Source: Mycteria americana (Eukaryota; Chordata; Aves; Ciconiiformes; Ciconiidae). From it: DNA of 64,000 bases. Positions 22,368 to 35,306 of this stretch are shown in pieces (within the stretch, counting starts at the first letter, position 1; every line of letters starts with the position of its first letter). The position numbers were made by a program, and so were the translations under genes. The notes under the pieces were generated by a model. That model searched no databases. It was given only the letters and a program-made list of their open reading frames with translations, and was not told the DNA's origin. Location of the stretch: the NCBI RefSeq assembly GCF_035582795.1, contig NC_134370.1:38241501-38305500 (forward strand). Reading direction: 5' to 3'.

Positions 22368-25300
22368 CTGAAAAAAGAAAGTTAATTAATAAATGAAGGT
22401 ATTTATGGGAACGGTGCATTACACACACTAGTGAATCCATTACATCCTCTTTACCTCCTTCTACCCAGGTGGCAGCGGGCTAGCACCAGCATAGACCTTG
22501 CGTGCTGCCATTTATCACCCAAGAGATGCAGGGCTGGGGTTGTTTGTGCTTGCCTGGGTTATCCAGTGCATCCCTGACTTGCAGCCTGCCCTGGATCGCA
22601 GCCCTCCATCAGCATCTCTCAGCATCACTGCCAAAACCTTTGGCAGTGGGAAATTTTATGCCTACTTACTTTCCCTGACACACTAAGCTAACCTGGGAAG
22701 CGCACATGAAATAAAGGTCTCCATAGACAATTCTTGAGGGCCACCCATCCTGGCCCCGTGAAGCCAAAGAGCTGGGACCCCACATCCACAGCTCTTACTG
22801 TTCCCAGATCGTTCAGGGCTGGCAGCATGCCTGGGGCTGTGGGGAGAAAAATAAAAACCTATCCCACTTCAAAACTCCCCCCCAGGCTAAAATACAGACC
22901 AGGAAAAGCAAGGAAAGGGATTTAGACCTTGCTTTCCATGAGTGGCTCTCACCAGACAGCCCTTCTAGGGGTGCAGTCTGCTGCAACCCCACTGATGGAC
23001 CGATGCCTCTCGGGATGTTGTGGTGCGGGCGTGCAGCGCCGGCTCTCAGCCAAGCCGTTGCCGGCAGCAGGACTGGATGCACGTACACTGCTGCCAGCTG
23101 CTGAAGCTGGAGCAGGCTGGTCATGGCTAAGCAACCAGCACCTTCTGGGGAAGGTGTGCGAAACTCAGCGTGTCAGCTCTGGATGAGCAAGGCAAGATTT
23201 ATGTATGTTTTAAAGTCTTTTCTCTAATGAATATATAAAATATGCATGAGCGGTCTCAGGAAAAAGGAGCAGAAAGTTTTATTTTTAGGTGAGGAAAGTG
23301 GAATACAAGCCCCAAAATATCCTTTTTCTCCCCCAGTATATTTTCTAAATTGAGTCCTGTCTGGATTACTTAGACACCAACAGGTCTGTGAAAAAGCAGG
23401 GTCAAAGACACATTTTATGTCCACATACCAACAAAAGGCTGTATTTTAGGACTGGCATGGAACATAACCCATTCCTGAAACCTTCCTGATTTATCGATGG
23501 CCTTGATTGCCCTTGACAGAAGAGTAGGAGCTTGAGCACATCAAACAGCTTTACCCCTGTGTGCCAGTTACCTGCCACTCCATGGGATGGCAGAGGAGCA
23601 AAGGCATGAAAACTAGCCTGAATTAATTCATTTTTTTCCCCCCAAATGCTTCCCCAGCTCAGGTGGTAAATTCCTGCTGCTTTATGCCGTCTGAAGGGTG
23701 CGCTGGTGGAGCCAACCTTTCAGACCTACTGACCTTCCTGATTTTCCTCTCCACTGCTAAGATGCGATGTACTTTTTGTGTGCATTGCAATTGCATTCAG
23801 CAAAATGGAACAAACCTGCCAAAATCTGCCCAGAGAGATGCCCGTCGAGCGAGTGGCACCTGCTCTTGGAGGGAGTGCTAAGCCCTCTCTGGGGTGCATC
23901 TTGCTCCTTAGAGGACACCAGGGAGGACATCCATGAAGATGACCCATCCCAGCCAGAGCCTGGCTGCTTTTCTGAATAGAAACACCTGGGGAGGAGGGGG
24001 ATTAATCTACTGTCTTCTCACCCCAGCTTCCCTCCACCAATTAATAATGGTATTAGTACCCCATCCTAACACCTGCCACCAGCCCAGGTGGCTGCAAATC
24101 GCGGTGGCAAACCCCCAAAGCACAGTCGGGGCTGGCCAGCAAGGGCCCTGGGTCCTCTCTCCCCAAAATCCTTGAGCACTTTGAGCATCCTCAGCACCGC
24201 CTGGTACGAGCCAGCCCTTGACCTCCCAGCCAGGATTTTTCCCAGCCGTTACTTCTGTGCCCACAACCTCTGTGAATCCCCAGGGTCCCATTAATCCCTC
24301 AGTGGCTAGTGTGAGAGCAGAGCCCAGAAAGGCATTTTCCATGCACCTGGATCGGCTGGTGATGAGATAATGATTTACAGGGGGCCTGACAGTGCCACAA
24401 AGCATGGGCAAAACTAATTCCCTTCATTTGGCCCCATATAATTGCACTTGTAAGTGCTTATTGCGGTGACAGACAACACTGGGAAAGTGTAATTTTCTTC
24501 TGCCGGGGAAAAAAGATATAGGGAAGGAGGAAGGTTAAAAGAAGGTTAGCGCAGAGCCGCTCAGCCTGGGAAGGAGTTGGGGCCCTGGGGAGCCGAGCCA
24601 GGAGGGTGGGCTGGACCCCAAGCTGCAGTGATGCTGGGCCAGCCAAAACTGCCAGCAAAGCAAAGCGATCCACTCACGAGGAGCCAGGAGGCCGGGCAGC
24701 CTAACTCTGCCCCGTACACCACCTCACCAGCCGGGCTAATTAATTACCCTGATTTACACCAGGGGAGGTGGAAGGTGATGCCTGTTTGATGGCTTCCCTG
24801 GCAACTGAACGTCATGGACATAATGCAGGGTAATGGTGCAGGTTACTTGAGCGTGACAGGGAATATGCAAAAAGCAAAAGCATGCACGCTCAGCATATTT
24901 AATTTTGGATCTATGCTCGTTTCTGCATTACCAAATGTTTTCCCTCCAAGGGTAAAAAAGATGCTCAGATGCTCGAACCCCCTGGGGAGGCGACACGCAC
25001 CCCCTTTGCAAAGCAATCCCATGGGCTCCCAGGGAGCACAGGCAACCCGCGTGCAGAATACCCCAAATCCCACTGAGCCGACGGCTTTGCGGGGCCTTTT
25101 GCAATCCTTGGGTGCCAGCTGTTTTCCCATGGCTGGCCACCCTCACCGACTGGTCCCCCCCCTTCATGCATGCATCCATCCCCCGCAGCCGGGGAAGGAA
25201 AGGCATCTGGCTGGACGTTTCCTGGGGTTCCACCTGGAGAAGCAATCAAATGGCTTTTACGGCTGCTCCTCTCCTGCCCAGAATATTAAAGCGGGATTTG

Positions 25301-27589
25301 CCCACTGGAGCCTGCAAAAGAGCAGGATGAAAACGCCGGTCCACATCTGTACTTTTATGAGCTGTCGGTGGCGCAGACTATTTCTAAAAAAAACACATTT
25401 GCACAGCTAAACTCTGGGAGAGCGGCAAGAAGAGGAAGCCTGGATAACCCAAAGGATTAATTTACTGAGCTGCGGTGTGGCATGGGCACCCGGCATGTGA
25501 ATTACAGGCGCACACAAATACCCACGGCCCAGCCCTCCATCTATCTCCATCCTCCAAGCACAAATATTTTGGACGGTTCCCTTTTGTCCTGCCAATGGCC
25601 ATCGCGCCCATCCTTCCCCACCAGTTTGCAGGCCGGCAGAGCTGGAGACAAAAGCGAGGAGCTGGCGAGCGGTTCTGCTCTCGTGGGCAAATCTGCAGGA
25701 AAGGGCATGTCATCCAATTTGTTCAGGAAACAATAGCAATGTTTGACATGTCATCAGGATTGATGAAGCAGAAATTTACATGGGAGAATTCAGTTTTAAA
25801 CAGCTCCACGGAGCTTCGGCGGTAATGGTTTCGACATTCATCATCCGCCGAGCCCCACTCAACGACTCCTTAAACTGCCCGAGATTAACTCTACTCACAG
25901 CGGCTTCAGGGAGCGCAGCAGGAGGAGCGGGGAAGAGCTTAAAGAGCCAAGAAGAGCCTTTCAGGGCAGCGTGGATTCCCCGTGGAGTCCCCAGGATGGC
26001 AGTCATTCCCCCAAACCTGCCGGCTGGGGATGAGCAGCTGGAGGTTGGTTGCAGGGGTGAGCAAAGTGTGTTGGAAGGACGATTCATTGCTGCCTGGATG
26101 CCATGTCCTGCCTGCCTGAAGATGGCTCTGTCGGCACCAAGGGAGAAAAATCCTTCCCACCTTTCCCTCTGCACGGGGCTGCCGGAGCGGGTCCCAGCTC
26201 GGTTTGTTCTCGTTCGCCCTCTTTGTTTTCCCTCGCCTACCTCGCATGCAGAAACCAGGAAATAAAAATTGATGGGGAGCAAATTGCTTTGGCCAGAAGC
26301 TCTCTGCTTAAAAGAGTCGTAGCAGGAAAGCAATTACCGAACGTCAAAAAGCTGTCAGGGTACCGGAGTGACTGGGCGTGAGTCTCGTCCCGCCGCTGCC
26401 TGCCTGCCTGCTCCCCTGGCACTGCTGGGTGGGCAGCGGGGAGGCCAAGGCACCGCTGCCCCAGCAAGATGCCTGGGGCTTCGGTCAGGGGAGACAGCAA
26501 ATTGAAGGAGGATTCCCATCTGCTTCCTACTTTTTTCCGGTTTTCTAGGAAAATGAGGCAGATGTGGTTGCTCCTTGGGGTTGACTCAGACCGTGGTACA
26601 AGCAACCCAGGGTGGGGAGCCATACCCTGTCATCATACCGATTTTTGGAGCCACCTAAACCTGCACGTGTTAAACAGCAAGCATCCCTACTTAAATGCAT
26701 CCTGTTGCAATCTTCAGGTCCCGGGGGAATAACAGGTAACCTCTAGTATACCCCGGACTGGGATTTGATTTGTGATTTTGGGGAGAGAAATGTGAAGGGC
26801 CAAGAGCTTCCACGAGAAGCAATTGCCAGCGTGCAAAACTGGATCAAGAAAACCAATGGAAAACCTACCTAAAGTCATTACACCCTTCCCAGACAGAAAA
26901 CGGCTCTTTTGCCGGTATCGCCTGCCCCGACCACGCTCTTTCCCAGGCCTTTAAAGAGCGGCTGCCTGGTGAGAGGTGGCAATCAGGCACGAGCAGAGCC
27001 GGCGGCTGGCCAGCATCACCGAGCCGGAGCCCAGCGGCGTGATTAGCTGGGAAGGAGGGAGGAAGGAGCAGAGAACTGGTGCGATGCTGGGGTACTGCCG
27101 CCACCGCCTTCCCCAGCAGCTCCAGACCATGGGGTCTGCACTGAGCTGGGAGCTCAATCGCCTTTAACGGCCCCAGAGGGCTGTGCTGAGCCTGCCTGGG
27201 GGGGAAAAATAGCCAATCAACCCCCCTGAGAATTGCAGAGCTTTTCCCCACCTCTCTGCCAGCCACCAGGGAAAACAACAGCCTCCTTGATTGTGTTTTA
27301 TAACAGCAGGCCCTGCAACATCAGCTCCTTGCGAGCGAGGTTAACACTTGCCTGGGCAGCCTTGATTTAGCGGGGAGTAATTTACTGTAGGCGGGCTGCT
27401 GCAATGGCTGGAGACTGGGGTTTAAAACGCAAGCCGACAGAAGACAACCCTTGAGTGAGAGAAGCAGGCGTCTCGAGCGCTGGTTTGCATCACGCGAGGT
27501 GACACCAAGACCATTTAGATGCCCGCCTTGGTGGGTTTTACTGGAGCTCCGTGCTGGAGCTGGGCGCAAGTACTCCGCTAATGAACCGT

Positions 27590-27780
27590 ATTGATTTCAT
27601 ATTCTCCTGTTGTCCACCTAAATGGCAAGCGGCACATCTGATAGATTAAATAACCACACAATTGCCTGGCTTGACATCTCAATCACTTTGCTGTTGGGTC
27701 TCTAATGAATTTTACAGCCCAGCAAAACGGAAGAAATTAAGGTCAAAGTCCGGTGGAGAAAATATAAATCCCCAATGATC
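27590..27780. promoter_or_regulatory. Candidate regulatory block with DR1-type nuclear receptor site
   Basis: AT-rich, non-repetitive sequence ending near AAGGTCAAAGTCCG (27739-27752), a good match to a DR1/HNF4-type element (AGGTCA, one base, AGTCC). The upstream part contains several ATTA cores. The whole-block call is by composition only. Confidence 0.25.
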
Positions 27781-30700
27781 TCTGAAGTGTTCACAAGAGC
27801 TCCTGGAAGCCAGTCACACCTCCCACCGTCTGCAACTCCATTTCATCCAGGTGACAAGCATCATCTGGGGCACAGCAGGGAGAGGGGGGACAAAAGCAAA
27901 GGAGGAGGGAAGAGCCAAAGCGGTCCTTGCCTGGAGATAGATGCAAACACGTTTAATCCCGGCCTGGAGAAAGGGAAAGGCAAAGCACAACCTTTGTCCA
28001 GCAGGAATAAAGATAATTCACCCTGAAACTGGATGCAGCCTGCGGTTGCTCCGAGTGCGAAGCAAACCCAGCTGGAGAGCGGGCTTTCTACTTTGTCAGC
28101 AAGGGGTAGCAAGCCCAAAACACATCCCTGCCAGGCAGAGGCCTTCCCAGAGAGAGCAACGGGGATGCTCCTTGTTCAGCCCAAGGAAAACAAGCCCGTG
28201 GTCCAGAAGCCATAGGCTGAGCTCTAGAAAGACAATATTCCACTCCCCATGAGCTGGAAACTACACCTGAGTCTCAGTCAGACAGCAGCCAGCCACTTCT
28301 CAAGGGTGTTTTAGGGGATGGAGAGCCTTAGCTTTACTCCTATGACCAGAAATACCAAAAGAGGTTTGGTTACAGGACACAGCATCCAGCCATAGGAAGA
28401 TCAAGCAGAGCCTACGGCCCGAGGCAGAAGTGGCCTCTGGATAGTGCGACGGATCTCAGGAGGTTGATTTACACATCTCGTGGCTCCCAAATGCCCAGTT
28501 TAGGTAAATTAGCCTCCCCTTAACACCCCAACAGCAGCTTGTCAACAGCATGAGAGGCTGCACAAGGTCATCTGTCTATGGGGTGACATTGCCTCTGTCA
28601 CAGCATCACTTCAGCTAACGGCACCCGCTGGGTGCTGATTTACATGGGAGCTCTTTGCTCGAGGAAACAGAGCCCCAGCTGCTTTGGGAGAGACATGGGT
28701 GCTAGGGGCACGGGGGAAGACTAAAACAGATTAAAATCCCAGGAGCAGTGGCTCTGTTGGAGCTTTGTGGGTGAGAAAGAGTGACAGAGTTGCCCTTGCT
28801 CAGAGGTGCCGAGTCTGGGAGAGGACATATCGAGATGAAGACGGTGATTGCCCTAAAGGGACTGCTGAGAAAGATGTGTGAAGCCGGGGTGTTCGCATGG
28901 CAGCAAGCATCACCTTGGGAAAAATTCTCCCTTCATCTCCCGGCCACCTCCCAAATCACGAGCCAAAGCCAGCAGCAAGGGGAAACCGCCCAACCCCATC
29001 TCCTACTGCAAACACTGGGAAGGGTGGGGGAAATCCTGCTGCCCAGCTTGTGCTTTGCAGGGTGCAATTTGGAGAGGAGCAGGTCTGCATTTGCTCCATG
29101 TTTTTCTTTCCCCTCTCACGGGCTGGATCGGCTTTTTTTGGGGGGGAGGGCTGTGATTTTGTTTTGTGAAAAACCCATCCCAGCTCTGCACTTTAGCTGT
29201 GCATTTATCCTGACAGCTCCATCAGGGCAGGGAGCGGCTGCAAAAGCTGCAATAAGTGTCTCTCTCCCCAGCGCTTGGGCTGTCATGATTCCTATTCCAC
29301 CCTATTTCGGTCTTACAGATTGATATTTAGATTAAAGAGATAAACACAGCCAAAGAGCACTGGGCCCTGACAGAAAGACGAGGACTTCAGATCCGTCAAT
29401 CACGCTGCTACCTGGTAACTCCCTCCTCCCCTTCCCTTTATTTACAGAGCTGGATTGATAAGAATATTTAACAGGAACAAGGAGTGCAAGCATATTAAAA
29501 AAACCCCAAAAAACCACACACCAAGAAGCACGCAGGAAGAAGACAAGCCATTCATGTTTAACTTTCCAGGCAATTTGGATTCGTCTGCTTTGATTATTTA
29601 ACTATTTACTGTTTCATGTATTTGCAGTTTTCCTCTCCTCTTGCAGATAAAGGATTCAATTTTCTTTTAAGCGGTGGGGAAATTGGAAGAGATTTTGTTC
29701 TGTTTAAGCACAGCTGGAGTCAGAGAGCACTCAGGGGGATTGAGAACAACAAGATCAATTAAGGCGCTAACAGGAGGGCAAACTGTGTGGGCCAGGGGAG
29801 GGGAGAAGGGCTGAAAGGAGGGACGAAGTCCAGGCTTGCAGGACAATCAGAAATGTCCAACTGGGAGTCACCCTCCTTCTCCAGCCTCCATGAGCTGCTG
29901 CTGAGCCATGCTTTCATATTCCCGCCAGTGTCCTGTGAAGTCCCTCCTGCTTTCCTAAATGTCCTCTCCCCATGCCTAAGCCCATCCCCTCTGCAACACC
30001 CAGCTCACCCTGGCTGTTTGGCTGGCAGTCCCCCATTACCACCTCCGTGGCGTTCACCCTCTCCAGCAAGGGCTTTCCAATACATTTGCCATTCACTTCA
30101 AGTAGAAAGAAAGGACGGAGGCTGACCTGGGAGTCCTCTTCTCCCAGTGTTTGACCATCCTATACTCCCCAAACTCATGCAGGAAGTCAGAGGAGGTGCA
30201 AACTATTTCTAACATAGGCGCGGTAGGTGACTCCCTGCGGAGCAGGACACAAACTCAACCCCCTGAGCAAAATTTAGAGGGTCAGTCAACTGGAAAAGGT
30301 TGAGAAGCCCTATGCTATCCTCATGGAAGCATCACAGAATGCTGTCCTACTGACCACTGATGCCCTGTGAGACCATGGGCTGCACCACTCTCCAGTCCTA
30401 ATGCTGGGAGAACACTACAAGTGCCATGGATGGGGCAGGGGAGGGTTTCTCTCCCACCTGATTCCCCGCAGAAGCTGATAGTAAGCTCATCCCTGGAAGC
30501 CTTTTCATCTGTCCATTGATTTGCAAGGTATTTCCTCACCTCGCTCCCTGCTCTGACTGGCTGTTCCTTACTCCATGCAACCTTCCCAAAATCGGGAGCA
30601 ATGTAGGCTTTCCCTCAAGGCTGGTCCGCACGGTCACTATCACCACATGAAAGAGAAACACAGCTCAAGGTGATCCCCTTGGCACAGCACCTTGCCCACC

Positions 30701-31637
30701 AGCAGCTCAAAGCTATAGCCAGCTCCTCCGCTCAGCCTCTACAACTACTGCCTTTTACCCTGGACTATTTCTGCCCCCTGCATTCACTTTTTCTTCCAAG
30801 AAAAGGAAGGAGAAAGAAAAGCTTTGGAGATCATAAAGAAACAAAAGACAGTGGCAGCTATGCAGACATTAGGGGATAGTGGGTGCCCTTAGCCAAAGGG
30901 ATGGAGGGATGCAGGGTGGGGTGAGACCTGGAGGTTGCACAGGCAACTGGAGGAAATCCCCCAGGTTTGCAAGCAAAGCCGCATCCCACCTGCACTGGCC
31001 ACGTGCACTTTGAGCTGGACAAACCCAGAGGGGTGCAACCCTCCTGGACACCCCAAAGCTGTCCCGGGGCTGCTGCAAAGCTCCGGGCCAGGATGCGGGA
31101 GCCCACAGACCACGGGAGCCCCGTGCCCCTGCCAAACTCACACCAGCAGCAGACTGACGGCTGATTGAGAAAGTGATTTGCATTTTAAATAGGTGCTTAT
31201 TGATGTCTGCAACTCTCCTTCCCAGGGTGGGAAAACTACGTTATTACTTTCTTGTTGACTGGCGTTTACAGCTGGCTGGAAAGAAGGGCAAAGAAAATCA
31301 GGCCGGGATTGATTTTCCCATCCCCAATGCAAGGCCAAAGATAGATCGAAGCAGCAGAAGAAAATTGACAGCTGGGTGGTAAAGAGGAGAAACTTTGCCA
31401 ACCAAATTAAAGGTTGCCTTAATGAGGAGAGTAATGGAAGGTTAATTAGCACATTTACTTCATTAGACTCCTACTAACAAGGCTTCTCCCGAGGAAGCGC
31501 AGTTGCAGAGAGGGGGAAGACGAAACTCCAGGTGAATGGATGTGTTGGGAATGATGATCAGGGAGGGGACAAGCCATTGGAGGGCAGCAGAAAGGGACTA
31601 CTGAGGAATGTGAACCAGAATATGTATATAAAAACAA

Positions 31638-31653
31638 ATATATATATATATAT
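31638..31653. repeat. (AT)n microsatellite
   Basis: Eight AT dinucleotides in a row within a longer AT-rich stretch (about 31620-31680). Confidence 0.9.
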
Positions 31654-32048
31654 GTAAAAAAATAAAAGAATATCTAGGCTAATGCATTCTGCAAAAAAGA
31701 CAGAGGGACCTTCTCTTTCCCCCTCTCCATAAAATAATCTGGAAATTTTAATCTGAAACTCAGGAAAAAAAGGGAAAGCGGTGTTTTATTAAAGCACCAA
31801 ACTGTCTTACAGATTCACATTATCAAGCCCCGAGGGAACACGGTGCTTATTTTACCCGCCTTGCTGCATACCACAAGCTACAGAAAATCATTCCCACGCT
31901 GAAATCGATGCCTGATGGTTGAATCGGGCACTGTAGTTTATAGTCTGAGGTCTGTGGACTGCTGGAGATGCTCAGACTATTCCAGAGGGTCTGCAAAAGA
32001 TAACTCTGGAAAGCACACCAGCAGCCTTGTGCTCCCCTGCCTGAAAAT

Positions 32049-32061
32049 GGGGGGGGGGGGG
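32049..32061 (+). repeat. G13 homopolymer
   Basis: Thirteen consecutive G, then C and four more G. It could form a G-quadruplex and is prone to length errors in sequencing. Confidence 0.9.
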
Positions 32062-34647
32062 CGGGGCAGAACATTTCAAAGCTCTGAAAAGTCTCTGGAT
32101 TCCCTTCAGACTTCTTGAGGGTGGTTGTCATGGGGAGAAACCCAGCACCACCCCAGACCAGAGGTATTTCTAGGTAAGAAGGACATCAAGGCAAGGCAAA
32201 GAGCATAACCTCGCAAGGATGTGGGAGGATAACGCCCCAGGGAGAAGGCAGTCACTAACTCAGCAAGGATTTGGGGAAAATCTTTGCACAACCATCCCAT
32301 CGATGTTATTTTTAAAGCACGGCTGGCCTGAGAAAGGTGCCTGAGTGGGCAGCTGGCTTTCTGACCTGGCCTGAGCAAGGAAGAGCTGGCAGGAGAGTGT
32401 CAGGAACTGCAGGGGTTAATGCCTCTGCTGGGAGATGCTTGTGTGGGGGTTGAAGGTGGGCAGCCAGGTAGCAAACTCCCTGGAAACCCCTCCGCTTCTC
32501 CCCCTCTTTATCCCAGCCAGGGAGCGTGGGCTGGGAAGGGGCCACTCAGCACCCTCCCCAGCTTGCTCCTGCTCGACAGCCGCTGGTAGAGCCCGCGGCG
32601 ACCGATCCCAGCCTGCGCAGCCAAGCCAGACCGGGGCAAATAAAGCGGAGAGGAGGGATCACGGAGCTAGGATTACTTTCCACACTTCCCTGAAGAACTG
32701 TTTTTCTCCAGACCCTTCAAGGCAAATCAAATGCATTGTTGTATTAAAAACAAGTTACTCTTGGTTTGTTTGGGCTTTAATGATTTTGGTTATCGGAGCT
32801 TTTCAGGAGGACTTCACTGTGCAGATCTGTAGGATATGAGGAGCTTAAGGAGACCTCCCACCCCTTAATTCTCACCTCCCACTGGGTCCTCTTAGGCCCC
32901 TTCCCCATTCCTCCAGGTCTAGCAAATGCATCAGCAATGGAGAACGAGGCATGTACCTACTACCTACGCCGCCTTGCAGGTCCCTGGCTTTTGGGAAGCC
33001 GGCACCATGACGACCTCAGCTCATAGCAGCTGCTGTCAAAGCAGCAGTGTCCAAAGGCAGTTTTGGAGGGGCACTGTGCTCTTCGCTCCACCCATCACGG
33101 CACTCAGACCCTGTAGCCTTTCAAGGCAGCAGGACCCGGGTATGCCACAGGCTCAGTCCGACAGGCGCGAACACACACTCACACCTTCCCTGCTCTTCCC
33201 AGCCAAGCATCCTCCACTGCGTGTGAGGGGCATGGCTGGTGCCAGAGCCCCAGCACATCACCGAATGGACAGGAGGGGATGCTGGGCTGAACGCCCCTGC
33301 TTCTCTCCCTGTTGGGGGGAGCTCACTGGAAGCTGGGCTGGGTCTTGGTGACCCCAGAAGCAAGGCCATGTTTTCATAGCTTCTTCCACCCAAAAAAGTT
33401 TCCCAGCTGAAAGCTCCATCTAGTGCCAATGCCTCTCCCCCTCCCCAAGTCACAGAAGAGCTCCTCATGGTGTATTTCCAGCCCCACCACAGCTAATGGG
33501 ATGTGAGCCCAGGGGACCACTTCCAAACCCTCCATGCCTGTGAAAGGAAGGAGCAGAGACCTGAGAAGCTAGGTCTGATGTCTGGGCAGCATCAGTCCTC
33601 TTCACAGCCACTGGGCATGGGACCCTGTGACTTTTCTTTCTGCTCCTGTCTCAACTGGCATGCTCCATGAGGGCTTGCAAAGCGGTGGTACTGCTCCCTG
33701 CTGCCAGCAGTGAGGCACCTTGGAGCAGGATGGAGAGTAGCAGCAGCATGGGGGCATGCACCTGAGGGCTTGTGCTGTCTCTGGACTCAAACAGGAGTAG
33801 GCAGACGGACTGGCCCTACCAGGAGCTCCTCCCTAGCACATCATCCCCTGCCCAGTGCTTTGCCCCAAAGCGGAGAGCATTCCTTCTGGGTCTCCCCAGC
33901 TCACTCCCTGCTCCCACGCAATTGCTCTTCTCCCTGCAGAGGGGATTTGCCCTGGGAACATCGCCATTCGTGCCGGACTTCGCTTCCTGCAAGGCTTGTA
34001 CTGATACTGTTAGATAGTGGCGTGGATGTCGGACCATGCCCTTTTATCTGTCCCTCCTTCGTCTGCTTATTGATTTGTCCCTCTCTGTAACAGATTTATC
34101 CTCCATCTGGTCTGAGGTCTGCAGACGTGTCTCTAGTCTAACAACTCATCCTTTTCTCCAACTACAAGGCTTCTCAGCTGGGAGAGACAGGGCTGGAGAT
34201 ACCCTCCTCTCTCCTGCTCCTCTTACCCCAGGAGAAAACCAGTTGTTGGGACTTACTTTGGAAGATATTTGCTAATCCCATCACAGGCACTGGTTGTGGC
34301 TATGGCAGAAGAATAGCCATTCGTCCACCCTAGCACTGTCCTTCCCCAGGGCTTCCTATCGCACACAGCCCCGAGCCCTCTGCCCTGTGCCAGAGCCAGC
34401 ACCCTTGCTCACCGCACCTCTCCAGGACACAGCCTTCCAGCCTGTTCCACGCTATTAGGAAAGCCAGCACCCATCAAAAGCCATGAGCTGCCCGGGCAGC
34501 ACTTGGCTGGGGGTGTCAGAGCCCCAGTTAATTTAGGGTGCACTGTATGTTCTTGGTGCCCCTCGTTCCTGGAAGACATGGAGTTACACTGGCTGCCTGC
34601 TTGCTCAAGAAGTGTGAAATTCTTTCTCTGACCTTTTCTGTTACGTT

Positions 34648-34695
34648 ATTAAAAGGCTTCATAGCCAGTTGTTTCAGAAAAAAAAAAAAAAAAAA
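34648..34695 (+). repeat. Possible retroposed transcript 3' end (ATTAAA and A18)
   Basis: ATTAAA at 34648-34653 is followed 24 bases later by an 18-base A run (34678-34695). That spacing is typical of a cleaved, polyadenylated transcript copied back into DNA. The upstream source sequence was not recognised and no clear target-site duplication is visible. Confidence 0.3.
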
Positions 34696-35272
34696 TTTCA
34701 ATATCTGTTGGTAGCTGGGGCAGAACTTGCCCATATCTTCAGGCTGAGCTCTGGTCAGCTGGTCCTCTGCCTGCACCTCCCTGCTTCACCCCAGCCTTGC
34801 AGAAGGAGTGTGCCGCTGTGTGGGTCCTCTGAGCCTTTCCAGCCCGGCTTTCCCCTGCACAGAAGGGCCTGGGGCAGAGGAAAAGAGAAGTTTGCACTGG
34901 GAGTGGCTACTAACAACTGCAGAGCCCCGGACAGCCTGCTCTCCCTTCTACTCAGCTGTTGGGTTGCAATCCATGCGTAACTCCAAACTGCAATGATTTA
35001 CGTTACAGGGCAACCTGGAAGCTTTGACTGGAGTAAGGACCCCTTCATGCTGGTCTCTGCAAAAGCAGACACACAAGCAGTCTCTGGCCTAAGGAGCTTA
35101 TCACACGGGTAAAGAGCACGGAAGCAGGAGAGAAGGCTGCCTTTGGGCATATTGCAGGCTCCCTGCACATGGCAGGAGGCATTCCCGTGAAGCCTGGACT
35201 CTCCAGATGTTCCTGTGCAAGCAAATGACTACCTGAATCTATATGATAAATGCCTTTCACAGACAGAATTAA

Positions 35273-35306
35273 ACAGACGGATGGATGGATGAATGGACAG
35301 ACAGGG
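35273..35306. repeat. GGAT-rich tetranucleotide repeat
   Basis: ACGGATGGATGGATGAATGG followed by ACAGACAGGG: three perfect GGAT units with decayed neighbours. Confidence 0.8.

Noticed and set aside
24814-25410. 198-codon open frame on the plus strand in the 15.5 kb intron
   Set aside because: No domain, no splice context and biased composition; considered chance.
25776-26333. Overlapping 185- and 161-codon open frames on opposite strands
   Set aside because: Mutual shadows without any family resemblance.
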